A stretch of 64,000 bases of DNA from Xanthomonas sp. 10-10 (GCF_040182365.1 NZ_CP144460.1:4704935-4768934), one strand, 5' to 3'. Counted from the first letter of the stretch, positions 8,232 to 16,980 are shown. A program made the numbers and translations. Notes: generated by a model not told the origin, from the letters alone.

Positions 8232-9788
8232 ATGCGATTGGACTTTTTGTTGGCAGCGATACTGGGCTGCGTGACGGCCCCTGCAATGGCGCAACACACC
8301 ACGCCGCGCGCGATCCAGGTGGATCTTTCCACCGCCGGCGCACCGGTGGATCGTTTCGCCACGCTGTCGGTAGGCTCGGATTTTCCGGGCACGCTGATCC
8401 GCGCCGATACGCAGGCGCACCTGGTGCCTGCCGTGCAGGAATTGGGATTTCGCTATCTCCGCTTCCACGATGTCTTCCACGATGCGCTTGGCACCGTCAA
8501 GCAGGTGGACGGCAAACTGGTCTACGACTGGACCAAGCTGGATCAGCTCTACGACGCATTGCTGGCCAAGCGCATCCGCCCGTTTGTCGAGCTGGGCTTT
8601 ACCCCAGCTGCGATGAAGACCTCCGAGCAAACGCTGTTCTACTGGAAGGGCAATACCTCGCATCCGGATCCGGCCAAATGGACCCAGTTGATCGATGCGT
8701 ATGTGCGGCATATCCGCGACCGCTACGGTGCCGATGAAGTGCGGCAGTGGTATTTCGAGGTGTGGAACGAGCCGAATCTGAAGGATTTCTGGGAAAACGC
8801 CGATCAGCAGGCCTATTTCGATCTGTATGCCAACACCGCACGCACGATCAAGGCGATCGACCCGCAGCTGCGCGTTGGCGGCCCATCCACCGCCGGTGCG
8901 GACTGGGTGCCGGAACTGCTGACTTTCGTTGCCAGGAACAAGTTGCCCATCGACTTCGTCACCACGCATACCTACGGCGTGGACGGCGGCTTTCTCGATG
9001 AAGACGGCAAGCAGGACGTCAAACTGTCCGCATCGCCGGATGCCATCGTCGGCGATGTGCGCCGCGTGCACGCGCAGATCCAGGCCTCGCCATTTCCGGA
9101 TCTGCCGCTGTATTTCACCGAGTGGAGCAGCAGCTACACGCCGCGCGATTATGTCCACGACAGCTATGTCAATGCGCCTTATATCCTGACCAAGCTCAAG
9201 CAGGTGCAAGGCCTGGTGCAGGGCATGAGTTACTGGACCTATACCGATCTGTTCGAAGAACCCGGCCCGCCACCGACGCCGTTCCACGGCGGTTTCGGGC
9301 TGATGAATCGCGAAGGCATTCGCAAGCCGGCATGGTTTGCCTACAAGTATTTGAACGCGCTGCAGGGCCGCGAGATTCCGCTGGCCGATGCGCATGCGCT
9401 GGCGGCGGTGGATGGCAAGCGCATCGCCGCGCTGGTGTGGGACTGGCAGCAGCCGGTGCAGGCGGTGAGCAATACCCCGTTCTATACCAAGCTGGTCGCC
9501 GCCACCGATAGCGCACCGTTGCGCATGCGCGTGACGCATGTGCCAGCGGGCACATACCAGCTGCAGGTGCGCAAGACCGGCTACCGGCGTAACGACCCGC
9601 TGTCGCTGTACATCGACATGGGCCTGCCCAAGGCGTTGAACCAGAAACAGTTGAGCCAACTGCAGCAGGCAACGCGCGACACGCCCGAACAGGACAAACG
9701 CATCCGTGTCGGCGCCGATGGCGTGGTGGAGGTCAGCGTGCCGATGCGTAGCAACGATGTCGTGCTGGTGACCTTGCAACCGCGCTGA
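8232..9788 (+). CDS. Glycoside hydrolase family 39 beta-xylosidase
   Basis: 518 residues. A Sec signal peptide (LLAAILGCVTAPAMAQ) predicts export to the periplasm. The TIM-barrel carries the clan A pair: general acid/base E180 in VWNEPN and nucleophile E297 in YFTEWSSS. Family 39 enzymes are retaining beta-xylosidases or alpha-L-iduronidases; a plant-associated bacterium makes xylosidase more likely. The C-terminal 110 residues form a beta-sandwich typical of GH39. The ATG at 8232 is preferred over an upstream in-frame ATG at 8178 because it starts the signal peptide and follows GGGAGCGG. Confidence 0.88.
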   Translation: MRLDFLLAAILGCVTAPAMAQHTTPRAIQVDLSTAGAPVDRFATLSVGSDFPGTLIRADTQAHLVPAVQELGFRYLRFHDVFHDALGTVKQVDGKLVYDWTKLDQLYDALLAKRIRPFVELGFTPAAMKTSEQTLFYWKGNTSHPDPAKWTQLIDAYVRHIRDRYGADEVRQWYFEVWNEPNLKDFWENADQQAYFDLYANTARTIKAIDPQLRVGGPSTAGADWVPELLTFVARNKLPIDFVTTHTYGVDGGFLDEDGKQDVKLSASPDAIVGDVRRVHAQIQASPFPDLPLYFTEWSSSYTPRDYVHDSYVNAPYILTKLKQVQGLVQGMSYWTYTDLFEEPGPPPTPFHGGFGLMNREGIRKPAWFAYKYLNALQGREIPLADAHALAAVDGKRIAALVWDWQQPVQAVSNTPFYTKLVAATDSAPLRMRVTHVPAGTYQLQVRKTGYRRNDPLSLYIDMGLPKALNQKQLSQLQQATRDTPEQDKRIRVGADGVVEVSVPMRSNDVVLVTLQPR

Positions 9789-9895
9789 GCGATGCGCAAT
9801 CGAGGCTGCAGCCACGCCATCGCGGTGGCTGGCAGCGCAGCGATGGACGCTGGTGCGCAGGCAATCGGTGGCGCGCCATCACACCAGCGGCGAGG

Positions 9896-10168
9896 TCACT
9901 TCAGATAGGTCTTGAGGATGGCGGCGACATCGTCGACCGCCAGCTCCCTGTCGCCCAGCACGTCCGGCGCGGCTACGTGATGCCGCAGGTGCTCGCTGAG
10001 CAGCTCGACCATCAGCCCTTGCGCCGCACCACGGAAAGCGGCGACCTGGGTCAACAGCGCGGTGCAGTCCACGTCTTGCGCCAAGGCTTTCTCCAGCCCT
10101 TCCACCTGGCCGCGGATCCTGCGCACGCGCGCCAGCAGCTTGGATTTGTCGTGGTTCAGATGTGACAT
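9896..10168 (-). CDS. dmeR: RcnR/DmeR-type metal-responsive repressor
   Basis: 90 residues of the CsoR/RcnR all-helical family. The residues that bind Ni/Co in RcnR are all present at the same positions: His3, Cys35, His60 and His64. This marks it as a nickel/cobalt sensor rather than a copper CsoR. It is divergent from the cation exporter dmeF, with two operator palindromes between them. When metal binds, it should release the operators and allow expression of the exporter. The start giving MSHLNHDK is chosen because it places His3 correctly; a start at 10183 would fall inside the operator. Confidence 0.9.
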   Translation of the reverse strand: MSHLNHDKSKLLARVRRIRGQVEGLEKALAQDVDCTALLTQVAAFRGAAQGLMVELLSEHLRHHVAAPDVLGDRELAVDDVAAILKTYLK

Positions 10169-10174
10169 TGCGCT

Positions 10175-10191
10175 ATACCCCATGGGGGTAT
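10175..10191. promoter_or_regulatory. DmeR operator 1
   Basis: Perfect dyad ATACCCCATGGGGGTAT: seven-base arms around ATG. The G/C tract flanked by AT is the known recognition style of CsoR/RcnR repressors. It starts 7 bp upstream of the repressor start codon. Confidence 0.8.
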
Positions 10192-10196
10192 CTCAG

Positions 10197-10213
10197 ATAC
10201 CCTATGGGGGTAT
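10197..10213. promoter_or_regulatory. DmeR operator 2
   Basis: ATACCCTATGGGGGTAT, one mismatch from operator 1 and 22 bp from it centre to centre (two helical turns). It lies 21 bp upstream of the dmeF start, so two tetramers could bind the same face and control both divergent genes. Confidence 0.8.
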
Positions 10214-10233
10214 CGTAGCCAGAGCTCCCACCG

Positions 10234-11229
10234 ATGTCGACCACGCACACCGCGCCCCACTGCGCGCAGTCGCACCGCTTTGCCGGCACCAACCCGTTGG
10301 CGGAGCGCAGCACCCGCAAGGCGGTGATCCTGACCGTGGCCATGATGGTGGTGGAAATCGTCGGCGGCTGGACGCTCAACTCCATGGCCCTGCTCGCCGA
10401 TGGCTGGCATATGAGCTCGCACGCGCTTGCGCTGGGACTGGCGTTGTTCGCCTACCGTTTCGCGCGGCGCCATGCCGGCGACGTGCGCTTTACCTTCGGT
10501 ACCTGGAAGGTCGAGGTGCTGGGGGGCTATACCAGCGCGATGCTGCTGCTGGGCGTCGCCGGCCTGATGGCGTTCCAGTCGGTGGAACGGCTGTTTTCGC
10601 CCAAGCCCATTCACTACCAGGAAGCGACGGTCATCGCGGTCGTCGGCCTGCTGGTGAATCTGATCTGTGCGTGGTGGTTGCGCGACTCGCATGGGCATCA
10701 TCACGGTCACGACCATGGTCATGGTCATGGTCATGGTCATGGTCATGGTCATGGTGAGCATGATCATGACCACCACCACGGTCACGCCGATCTCAATCTG
10801 CGCGCGGCGTATCTGCACGTGGTGGCCGATGCCGCCACCTCGGTGCTGGCGATCGTGGCCTTGGTCGCGGGCATGCATTGGGGCGTGACGTGGCTGGATC
10901 CGATCATGGGCATCGTCGGTGCGGTACTGGTCACCGCGTGGGCGTGGGGGCTGCTGCGCAGCACCGGCGGCGTGCTGCTGGATGCGGAGATGGACGCGCC
11001 GGTAGTGGCGGAAGTGAGGCAGGTCATCGCCGAACTCCCACATGCGATCGACATCGCCGACCTGCATGTCTGGCGGGTCGGAAGCGACCGCTACGCCTGC
11101 ATCGTCAGCCTGGTGACTGCTGCCGACATCGACGCCGATACGGTGCGCAACGCCTTGCAGATCCACGAAGAACTGGTGCACATCACCGTCGAGCTGCAGC
11201 GCCCTGCGCTGCATGCAGCGCAGGCATAG
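10234..11229 (+). CDS. dmeF: Cation diffusion facilitator, DmeF-type Co/Ni exporter
   Basis: 331 residues, six predicted helices. Metal-site residues are visible in TM2 (LLADGWHMSSH) and TM5 (LHVVADAATS, the HxxxD motif). The loop between TM4 and TM5 is very rich in His-Gly (about residues 150-187), encoded largely by a CATGGT tandem repeat. It is an inner-membrane metal/proton antiporter. The divergent RcnR-type repressor with Ni/Co ligands indicates cobalt and nickel as the physiological substrates, as in DmeRF of rhizobia; Zn or Cd cannot be excluded. Confidence 0.9.
   Translation: MSTTHTAPHCAQSHRFAGTNPLAERSTRKAVILTVAMMVVEIVGGWTLNSMALLADGWHMSSHALALGLALFAYRFARRHAGDVRFTFGTWKVEVLGGYTSAMLLLGVAGLMAFQSVERLFSPKPIHYQEATVIAVVGLLVNLICAWWLRDSHGHHHGHDHGHGHGHGHGHGHGEHDHDHHHGHADLNLRAAYLHVVADAATSVLAIVALVAGMHWGVTWLDPIMGIVGAVLVTAWAWGLLRSTGGVLLDAEMDAPVVAEVRQVIAELPHAIDIADLHVWRVGSDRYACIVSLVTAADIDADTVRNALQIHEELVHITVELQRPALHAAQA
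10714..10755 (+). repeat. CATGGT hexanucleotide tandem repeat within dmeF
   Basis: Seven exact copies of CATGGT, coding for alternating His-Gly in the metal-binding loop of DmeF. The unit is six bases, so copy number changes keep the frame and alter only the loop length. Confidence 0.95.
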
Positions 11230-11244
11230 CACCGCGTGTTCGCA

Positions 11245-11267
11245 ACCGCATGCACGTTGCATGCGGT
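11245..11267. terminator. Hairpin between convergent genes
   Basis: ACCGCATGCA-CGT-TGCATGCGGT, a perfect 10-bp stem between the ends of dmeF (+) and the ferredoxin reductase gene (-). No T-tract, so termination may be factor-assisted. Confidence 0.55.
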
Positions 11268-11307
11268 GCAGTTGCCGAGGGTACCGCTGCGCCGAAGACC
11301 TGGGTGC

Positions 11308-12069
11308 TCAGGTTTTCGGCGGCGTCGGGCTGACGTATTTCTCGCGACGGATCTGCGCATTCGTCAGGCCGGCAGCCTTCAGCGCCTCGACGCAGGTATC
11401 CACCATGTCCGGGTTACCGCACAGGTAGGCGATATCGGTCTGCGCATCGGGCGCGAATTCGGGCAGATGCTGCTGCACATAGCCATGCCGGACATCGGCA
11501 TGCGGCGCGGCAGGCAGCTCGCGCGACAAGCACGGCACGTAGCGGAACTGCGGGTGCGCATCGGCAAACGCGCGGAAGTCGTCGCCGTACAACAGCTCGG
11601 CCGGCGTGCGTGCGCCCTGCAGCAGCAGCACCTGCACGCCGCGGGTGGCGATCGCCTCGGCCAGCAGCGGCAACATCGAGCGGTACGGGGTAACGCCGGT
11701 GCCGGTGGCGATCAGCACATAACGTTGGTTGGCATCGCCCGGTGGCAGGCAGAAACGCCCGTAGGGGCCGCTTGCCTGCACCTGGTCGCCAATCTGCAGG
11801 CCTTCGAACAGCGCGGTGGCCGAGCCGCCGGGCACGAAACTCACCGCGATATCCACCGCCTCGCCCGGCCCGAACGCGTGATCGTGGATGGTCGCCAGCG
11901 AATAGCTGCGCTTGGTCGGGGTGCCATCGGCGCCGTTGAAGTGGATCTGGATGAACTGCCCGGGCTGGAAATCCAGCGGCTGCCCGTCGTCACGCACGAA
12001 CTGGCAGTGGGCCACGGTGGGCGCAATCATGCGCCGGTCGACAAGCTTGAGGGGGAATTGAACGGGCAC
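11308..12069 (-). CDS. fpr: Ferredoxin/flavodoxin--NADP+ reductase
   Basis: 253 residues from a GTG start that gives VPVQFPLKLVDRRM; upstream residues are not conserved in style and overlap the next gene's leader. FAD-binding RSYSLATIHD, NADP-binding GTGVTPYRSML, and a CGNPDMVD motif near the C-terminus identify the plant-type FNR fold of bacterial Fpr. It passes electrons between NADPH and ferredoxin or flavodoxin. It is divergent from the YadG gene, about 100 bp apart. Confidence 0.85.
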   Translation of the reverse strand: MPVQFPLKLVDRRMIAPTVAHCQFVRDDGQPLDFQPGQFIQIHFNGADGTPTKRSYSLATIHDHAFGPGEAVDIAVSFVPGGSATALFEGLQIGDQVQASGPYGRFCLPPGDANQRYVLIATGTGVTPYRSMLPLLAEAIATRGVQVLLLQGARTPAELLYGDDFRAFADAHPQFRYVPCLSRELPAAPHADVRHGYVQQHLPEFAPDAQTDIAYLCGNPDMVDTCVEALKAAGLTNAQIRREKYVSPTPPKT

Positions 12070-12170
12070 GAACGTATTTGGGACAGTCTGTGATCGGGGC
12101 GAACCCCCACGGGCTTCTATAATAACGGGCTGCAACTCGCTGCGCCGGCACCCCGGCGCGAAGGACCATC

Positions 12171-13166
12171 TTGAATTCACCCTCTCCCAGTGCGCCCGCC
12201 CTGCGCGTGTGCGATCTGCGCAAGACCTACGACAACGGCACCCAGGCGCTCAAGGGCGTCTCGCTGGATGTGGCGCCGGGCGACTTCTTCGCCCTGCTCG
12301 GCCCCAATGGCGCGGGCAAATCCACCCTGATCGGCATCATCAGCTCGCTGGTGAACCTGTCCGGCGGGCAGGTGGAGGTGTTCGGCACCGATCTGGTCGC
12401 CCATCGCAGCGAGGCGATGCGACTGATCGGCCTGGTGCCGCAGGAGGTCAACTTCAACCTGTTCGAAAAACCCTTCGACATCCTGGTGAACTACGCCGGT
12501 TTCTACGGCATGCCGCGTGCGGAAGCCGAGCGCCTGGCCGAAGCGGAGCTGCGCCGGGCGCATCTGTGGGAAAAGGCCCAGGTGATGAGCCGCACGCTGT
12601 CCGGCGGCATGAAGCGGCGGTTGATGATCGCCCGCGCCATGATGACCCAGCCGCGCCTGCTGATCCTGGACGAACCCACCGCCGGCGTGGATATCGAGAT
12701 CCGCCGCGACATGTGGCGCGTGCTCAAGGAGATAAACGCGTCGGGCACCACCATCATCCTGACCACGCATTACCTGGAAGAAGCCGAGCACCTGTGCCGC
12801 AACCTGGCCATCATCAACCACGGCCAGATCGTCACCCAGGGGCCGATGCGCGAACTGCTGGCCAAGCTCGACGTGGAAGGCTTCCTGTTCGATATCGACG
12901 GTGAGCTGCCGGCGCAGTTGCCGGCGATCGAAGGCACCACGCTCACCGCCATCGACGGCCACACGCTGGATCTGGACATGCCGCGCGCGATGGACCTCAA
13001 CCGCGTGTTCGCCGCGCTGGGCGATGCCGGCATCCGGGTGCGCTCGATGCGCACCAAGAGCAATCGCCTGGAAGAGTTGTTCGTCCGCCTGACCGGGCCC
13101 GGCGAGAGCCTCGCCACCCCGGCCCCTGCTGCAGCGGCGCCCGTGCGCCCGGCAGGTCACCCATGA
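12171..13166 (+). CDS. yadG: ABC transporter ATP-binding protein (YadG-like)
   Basis: 331 residues, starting at a TTG placed after GAAGGACC; no ATG lies between it and the conserved LRVCDLRKTYDNGTQALKG. Walker A GPNGAGKST, signature LSGGMKRRLMIARAM and Walker B LLILDEPTAGVD are intact. A C-terminal extension of about 90 residues ends in an Ala/Pro-rich tail. It overlaps the permease gene by 4 bp (ATGA). YadGH pairs are ABC-2 exporters; the substrate is unknown. Confidence 0.87.
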   Translation: MNSPSPSAPALRVCDLRKTYDNGTQALKGVSLDVAPGDFFALLGPNGAGKSTLIGIISSLVNLSGGQVEVFGTDLVAHRSEAMRLIGLVPQEVNFNLFEKPFDILVNYAGFYGMPRAEAERLAEAELRRAHLWEKAQVMSRTLSGGMKRRLMIARAMMTQPRLLILDEPTAGVDIEIRRDMWRVLKEINASGTTIILTTHYLEEAEHLCRNLAIINHGQIVTQGPMRELLAKLDVEGFLFDIDGELPAQLPAIEGTTLTAIDGHTLDLDMPRAMDLNRVFAALGDAGIRVRSMRTKSNRLEELFVRLTGPGESLATPAPAAAAPVRPAGHP

Positions 13167-13975
13167 GCCCTTCGGAGCCGTCGATGTCCGTCACGCCCGC
13201 CACATCCCGCCAACGCAACTGGATTGCGCTGGGCACCATCGTCCGCCGCGAAGTGCAGCGCATCCTGCGCATCTGGGGCCAGACCCTGGTACCGCCGGCC
13301 ATCACCATGACGCTGTACTTTTTGATCTTCGGCGGGCTGATCGGCTCGCGCGTGGGCGACATGGGCGGCTATTCGTACATGCAGTTCATCGTGCCGGGCC
13401 TGGTGATGATGAGCGTGATCCAGAACAGCTACGGCAACATCTCCTCCAGTTTCTTCGGCGCCAAGTTCGGCAGGCATGTGGAAGAGCTGCTGGTCAGCCC
13501 GATGCCCAACTGGGTGATCCTGTGGGGCTACGTGTCCGGCGCGGTGCTGCGCGGGGTGATGGTGGGCGCGTTGGTGCTGATCATCGCGATGTTCTTCACC
13601 CCGGTGCGCATCCCGCATCCGCTGGTCACGCTGACCACCGTGCTGCTGGGCGCGACCATCTTCTCGCTGGCCGGCTTCGTCAACGCGGTCTACGCCAAGA
13701 AGTTCGACGACGTGGCGATCGTGCCGACCTTCATCCTGACCCCGCTGACCTACCTGGGCGGCGTGTTCTATTCGGTGAAGCTGCTGCCGCCGTGGGCCGA
13801 AGCGGCCACCCACGCCAATCCGATCTTCTACATGGTCAACGCGTTCCGCTATGGCCTGCTAGGCAGCTCGGACGTGCCGATCTGGGTGGCCTATGCGCTG
13901 ATGCTGGGCTTTGTCGCGGTGCTCAGCGCACTGGCGCTGTGGCTGCTGCGCCGTGGCGTGGGTTTGCGGAGCTGA
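13163..13975 (+). CDS. yadH: ABC-2 type permease (YadH-like)
   Basis: 270 residues, six predicted helices. Typical ABC-2 sequence ITMTLYFLIFGGLIGSRVG ... GQNSYG-like and KFGRHVEELLVSPMPNWVIL, and the LTPLTYLGGVFYSVKLLPPWA segment seen in YadH/NodJ permeases. Translation is coupled to the ATPase gene. A second ATG seven codons in (MSVTPATS) is an alternative start. Confidence 0.87.
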   Translation: MSPSEPSMSVTPATSRQRNWIALGTIVRREVQRILRIWGQTLVPPAITMTLYFLIFGGLIGSRVGDMGGYSYMQFIVPGLVMMSVIQNSYGNISSSFFGAKFGRHVEELLVSPMPNWVILWGYVSGAVLRGVMVGALVLIIAMFFTPVRIPHPLVTLTTVLLGATIFSLAGFVNAVYAKKFDDVAIVPTFILTPLTYLGGVFYSVKLLPPWAEAATHANPIFYMVNAFRYGLLGSSDVPIWVAYALMLGFVAVLSALALWLLRRGVGLRS

Positions 13976-14061
13976 GCGTGCAGTACAGCGACGACATCGT
14001 GGAAGTTAGACCAAGGATGCGGCTGGCCGTTATCTCGGCTATGGGTTGAAGTGCTTCCCGT

Positions 14062-14096
14062 AAAAACAAAAGGCTCCGGCGATTCCGCCAGAGCCT
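14062..14096 (-). terminator. Leftward-pointing intrinsic terminator
   Basis: The stem AGGCTC/GAGCCT with inner GGCG/CGCC is preceded on the + strand by AAAAACAAAA, so the U-tract follows the hairpin only for leftward transcripts. No leftward gene ends here. The neighbours on both sides are rightward. Confidence 0.6.
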
Positions 14097-14176
14097 GATG
14101 CCGACCGAGGATCCCCGATCCGGCTGAAATAACAGCTGACGTCTGCGCGTTCGAATTAAGTTGAAAGGAATTTTTC

Positions 14177-15115
14177 ATGCGTATCTTGATCCTGGGTGCC
14201 GGCGGTACCGGCGGCTATTTCGGCGGACGCCTGGCGCAGGCCGGTGTCGATGTGACCTTTCTGGTGCGCGATGCACGGGCGGCGCAGCTGCAGGCCGATG
14301 GCCTGCGCATCCGCAGCCCGTTGGGCGATGCGGATCTGCCGGTGGCAACCATCACTGCGCAGGATCTGCCGGCGCTGGTGGCGCAGCGTCCGTTCGATCT
14401 GGTGATCCTCAGCTGCAAGGCCTACGACCTGGACAGCGCGCTGGAGGCGATTGCACCGGCGGTCGGCGAGCACACGACGGTGCTGCCGATCCTCAACGGC
14501 CTGTGCCATTACGCGGCGCTGGACGAACGCTTCGGTGCGGCGCGGGTGTTGGGCGGGCTGTGCTTCATCAGCGCGACCAAGGGCGCGCACGGCGAGATCC
14601 TGCACCTGGGCAAGCCGGCGGCGATCACCTTCGGCGAGCGCGATGGCAATGCCGCATCGGTGCGCGTGCAGGCGATTGCTGCGCTGTGCGCGCAGGCAGG
14701 CATCGATCATGTGGCCAGCGCGCAGATCGCGCAGGAGCAGTGGATCAAGTACAGCTTCCTCACCGCGCTGGCGGCGGCCACCTGCCTGATGCGTGCGCCG
14801 GTCGGGGCGATCGTGGCCACCGACGACGGGCGTGCGCTGATCAACGGCCTGTACAACGAATGCCTGTGGGCCGCCGACGCAGCCGGCCAGTCGATTCCGG
14901 AAGCCGCGCGCGCCAAGGCGTTGCAGACGCTGTTGCAGGTCGACTCGCCATTGAAGGCCTCGATGCTGCGCGACCTGGAAGCCGGCCAGGAAGTGGAAGC
15001 GGCGCAGATCGTCGGCGACATGCTCAGGCGCGTACGCGAAACCGGACGCAACGCGCCGCTGCTGATGGCGGCGAATGTGCATCTGCAGGCGTATCAGGTC
15101 TTGCGGCAGAGCTGA
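14177..15115 (+). CDS. panE: 2-dehydropantoate 2-reductase (ketopantoate reductase)
   Basis: 312 residues, the normal length of PanE/ApbA. The Rossmann motif GAGGTGGYFGG is at residues 7-17, and the C-terminal helical domain carries QWIKYSFLTALAAATCLMR. It reduces ketopantoate to pantoate with NADPH in pantothenate/CoA synthesis. Several paralogs of this family occur in proteobacteria, so the assignment to pantoate synthesis is by family only. The ribosome-binding site AAAGGA lies 8 nt before the ATG. A hairpin repeat starts 40 bp after the stop. Confidence 0.85.
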   Translation: MRILILGAGGTGGYFGGRLAQAGVDVTFLVRDARAAQLQADGLRIRSPLGDADLPVATITAQDLPALVAQRPFDLVILSCKAYDLDSALEAIAPAVGEHTTVLPILNGLCHYAALDERFGAARVLGGLCFISATKGAHGEILHLGKPAAITFGERDGNAASVRVQAIAALCAQAGIDHVASAQIAQEQWIKYSFLTALAAATCLMRAPVGAIVATDDGRALINGLYNECLWAADAAGQSIPEAARAKALQTLLQVDSPLKASMLRDLEAGQEVEAAQIVGDMLRRVRETGRNAPLLMAANVHLQAYQVLRQS

Positions 15116-15156
15116 CGGGTATGGCGGGCGACGTTGCGCATGTTGCGCATGCATTG

Positions 15157-15201
15157 CCCCCATCCGCCCTTCGGGCACCTTCCCCCGCAGGCGGGAGAAG
15201 G
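15157..15201. repeat. Single hairpin repeat copy preceding the array
   Basis: CCCCATCCGCCCTTCGGGC and CTTCCCCCGCAGGCGGGAGAAGG: a diverged unit of the same family as the downstream tandem array. Confidence 0.65.
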
Positions 15202-15294
15202 AAATGGTAGCTACCGCTGCGTGACCGGAGGAGCGACCCACGTGCTCCTTCGCCGCTTGGCACCAACAAATCTCTGCTCCCGCTGGCGCAGCTC

Positions 15295-15970
15295 CCTTCT
15301 CCCGCCGGCGGGAGAAGGTGGCGCAAGGCGCCGGATGAGGACGCGTCCGCTCGCCGCAGCCGTCACGCCGCCACAGCGACCTCCTCGCAACCCCACCGCC
15401 TGCTCCCCGCAGATTCCGTCCCTTCTCCCGCCGGCGGGAGAAGGTGGCGCAAGGCGCCGGATGAGGGCGCGTCCGCTCGCCGCAGCCTTCGCGCCGCCGC
15501 AGCGACCTCCTTGCAACCCCACCGCCTGCTCCCCGCAGATCCCTTCCCTTCTCCCGCCAGCGGGAGAAGGTGGCGCAAGGCGCCGGATGAGGGCGCGTCC
15601 GCTCGCCGCAGCCGTCACGCCACCGCAGCGACCTCCTCGCAACCCCACCGCCTGCTCCCCGCAGATTCCTTCCCTTCTCCCGCCGGCGGGAGAAGGTGGC
15701 GCAAAGCGCCGGATTAGGGCGCGTCCGCTCGCCGCAGCCTTCGCGCCGCCGCAGCGACCTCCTCGCAACCCCACCGCCTACTCCCCGCAGACCTCTTCCT
15801 TCTCCCGCTGGCGGGAGAAGGTGGCGCAAAGCGCCGGATGAGGGCGCGTCCGCTCGCCGCAGCCGTCACGCCGCCACAGCGACCTCCTCGCAACCCCACC
15901 GCCTGCTCCCCGCAGATCCCCTCCCTTCTCCCGCTGGCGGGAGAAGGTGGCGCAAGGCGCCGGATGAGGG
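15295..15970. repeat. 126-bp tandem repeat array of hairpin elements
   Basis: Six hairpins of the form CCTTCTCCCG-CY-RGCGGGAGAAGG begin at 15295, 15421, 15547, 15673, 15798 and 15924, so the period is 126 bp (once 125). Each is followed by TGGCGCAARGCGCCGGATKAGG and a conserved stretch ending in CCCCACCGCCTRCTCCCCGC. Long open frames run through it on both strands only because the unit is a multiple of three and GC-rich; they look like shadows. The array fills the gap between panE and the next gene. Confidence 0.9.
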
Positions 15971-16050
15971 CGGGCCTGGTTGGCGCAGCCTTCGCGCTGC
16001 CACGACGCCACGCACACGATGCTCTGCAACCCTCCATCGTCGTCGTCATC

Positions 16051-16566
16051 ATGAAATTGCTCAGCCACCTGTTCCGTGCCGGTCATTTCGTGATCCTGGC
16101 GTTTTTTGTGCTGTGCGCGGCGGGGCTGGTGGCGATGGCCGGGCTGGAGCTGTGGCATGGCTTTACCCCGGGCGGCGACATGGTGGTGCGCGACCGCTTC
16201 AACGTGGTGCTGGAGGCGATCGGCCTGCTCACCGTGGCGCTGGTGACGCTGGAACTGGGCCAGACCATCTTCGAAGAAGAAATCCTGCGCGATGTCAAGG
16301 TCAGCGGCCCTACGCGCGTGCGGCGTTACCTGTCGCGGTTCTTCGTGGTGATCGTGATCGCGCTGGCGATCGAGACGCTGGTGTCGATCTTCGAGCTGAT
16401 GCACGACGACCCGGCCAAGCTGCCGTACGCCGCAGCGGTGGGTCTGTGCGCGGCGCTGTTGCTGATCGCCTGGGGCGTGTTCGTCAAACTCAATCGCAGT
16501 GCCGAAGAGCTGGAGCCAGAGGCGATGGAAGAAACCAAGCGCGAGGATCGCGAGGTCGAGGAATAA
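16051..16566 (+). CDS. Predicted four-helix membrane protein
   Basis: 171 residues from the ATG at 16051; the frame is open far upstream only because of the repeat array. Helices are predicted at about 10-35, 52-72, 90-110 and 125-145; the C-terminal tail is acidic (EELEPEAMEETKREDREVEE). The arrangement and the ALVTLELGQTI segment recall PsiE-like membrane proteins, but the match is weak. Function unknown. It ends 6 bp from the convergent thioesterase gene. Confidence 0.65.
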   Translation: MKLLSHLFRAGHFVILAFFVLCAAGLVAMAGLELWHGFTPGGDMVVRDRFNVVLEAIGLLTVALVTLELGQTIFEEEILRDVKVSGPTRVRRYLSRFFVVIVIALAIETLVSIFELMHDDPAKLPYAAAVGLCAALLLIAWGVFVKLNRSAEELEPEAMEETKREDREVEE

Positions 16567-16572
16567 GCGCCG

Positions 16573-16980
16573 TCAGCTGCTGACGGCTGGCAGCGGCGGC
16601 ACCGTGGTTGGCTTGCCGTCGTCACCCAGCGCGATCATCACGAAGTTGCCGCGCGTGCACAGCTCGCGTGCGCCGCTGAGCAGGTCTTCGGCGATCAGTT
16701 CCACTTCCACCTTGATCGAGCTGCGCCCCACCGACACCACCCGAGCGATGGTCTCCACCATCTGGCCCTGGCGGATCGGCAATTTGAAATCCACCTGGTC
16801 CGAGCGCGCGGTCACCACGGTGCGGCGCGCATAGCGCGACGCGGCCAGAAACGCCGCCTTGTCCGTCCACGCCAACGCCTGGCCACCGAACAAGGTGCCC
16901 ATATGATTGGTGTGGTTGGGGAACACGATCTCGGCCATGCGCGCTTCGATCGGTGGCTGGGTCTGCAAGCTGTCTGACAT
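16573..16980 (-). CDS. Hot-dog fold acyl-CoA thioesterase
   Basis: 135 residues from the ATG giving MSDSLQTQPP. The motif NHMGTLFGGQALAWTDKAAF is the catalytic segment of YciA/BACH-type acyl-CoA thioesterases; the Asp in WTD is the usual catalytic residue. It hydrolyses acyl-CoA to free acid and CoA in the cytoplasm. A longer frame exists to 17064 but adds a Pro/Ala-rich stretch not seen in the family. Monocistronic by layout. Confidence 0.85.
   Translation of the reverse strand: MSDSLQTQPPIEARMAEIVFPNHTNHMGTLFGGQALAWTDKAAFLAASRYARRTVVTARSDQVDFKLPIRQGQMVETIARVVSVGRSSIKVEVELIAEDLLSGARELCTRGNFVMIALGDDGKPTTVPPLPAVSS

Noticed and set aside
14156..15829. Long minus-strand ORF (557 codons) over panE and the repeat array
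   Set aside because: It results from a GC-rich repeat unit whose length is a multiple of three and from antisense to panE; no domain and only repeated peptides.
15295..15970. Possible CRISPR array
   Set aside because: The regular repeat includes the whole 126-bp unit; there are no unique spacers and no cas genes.
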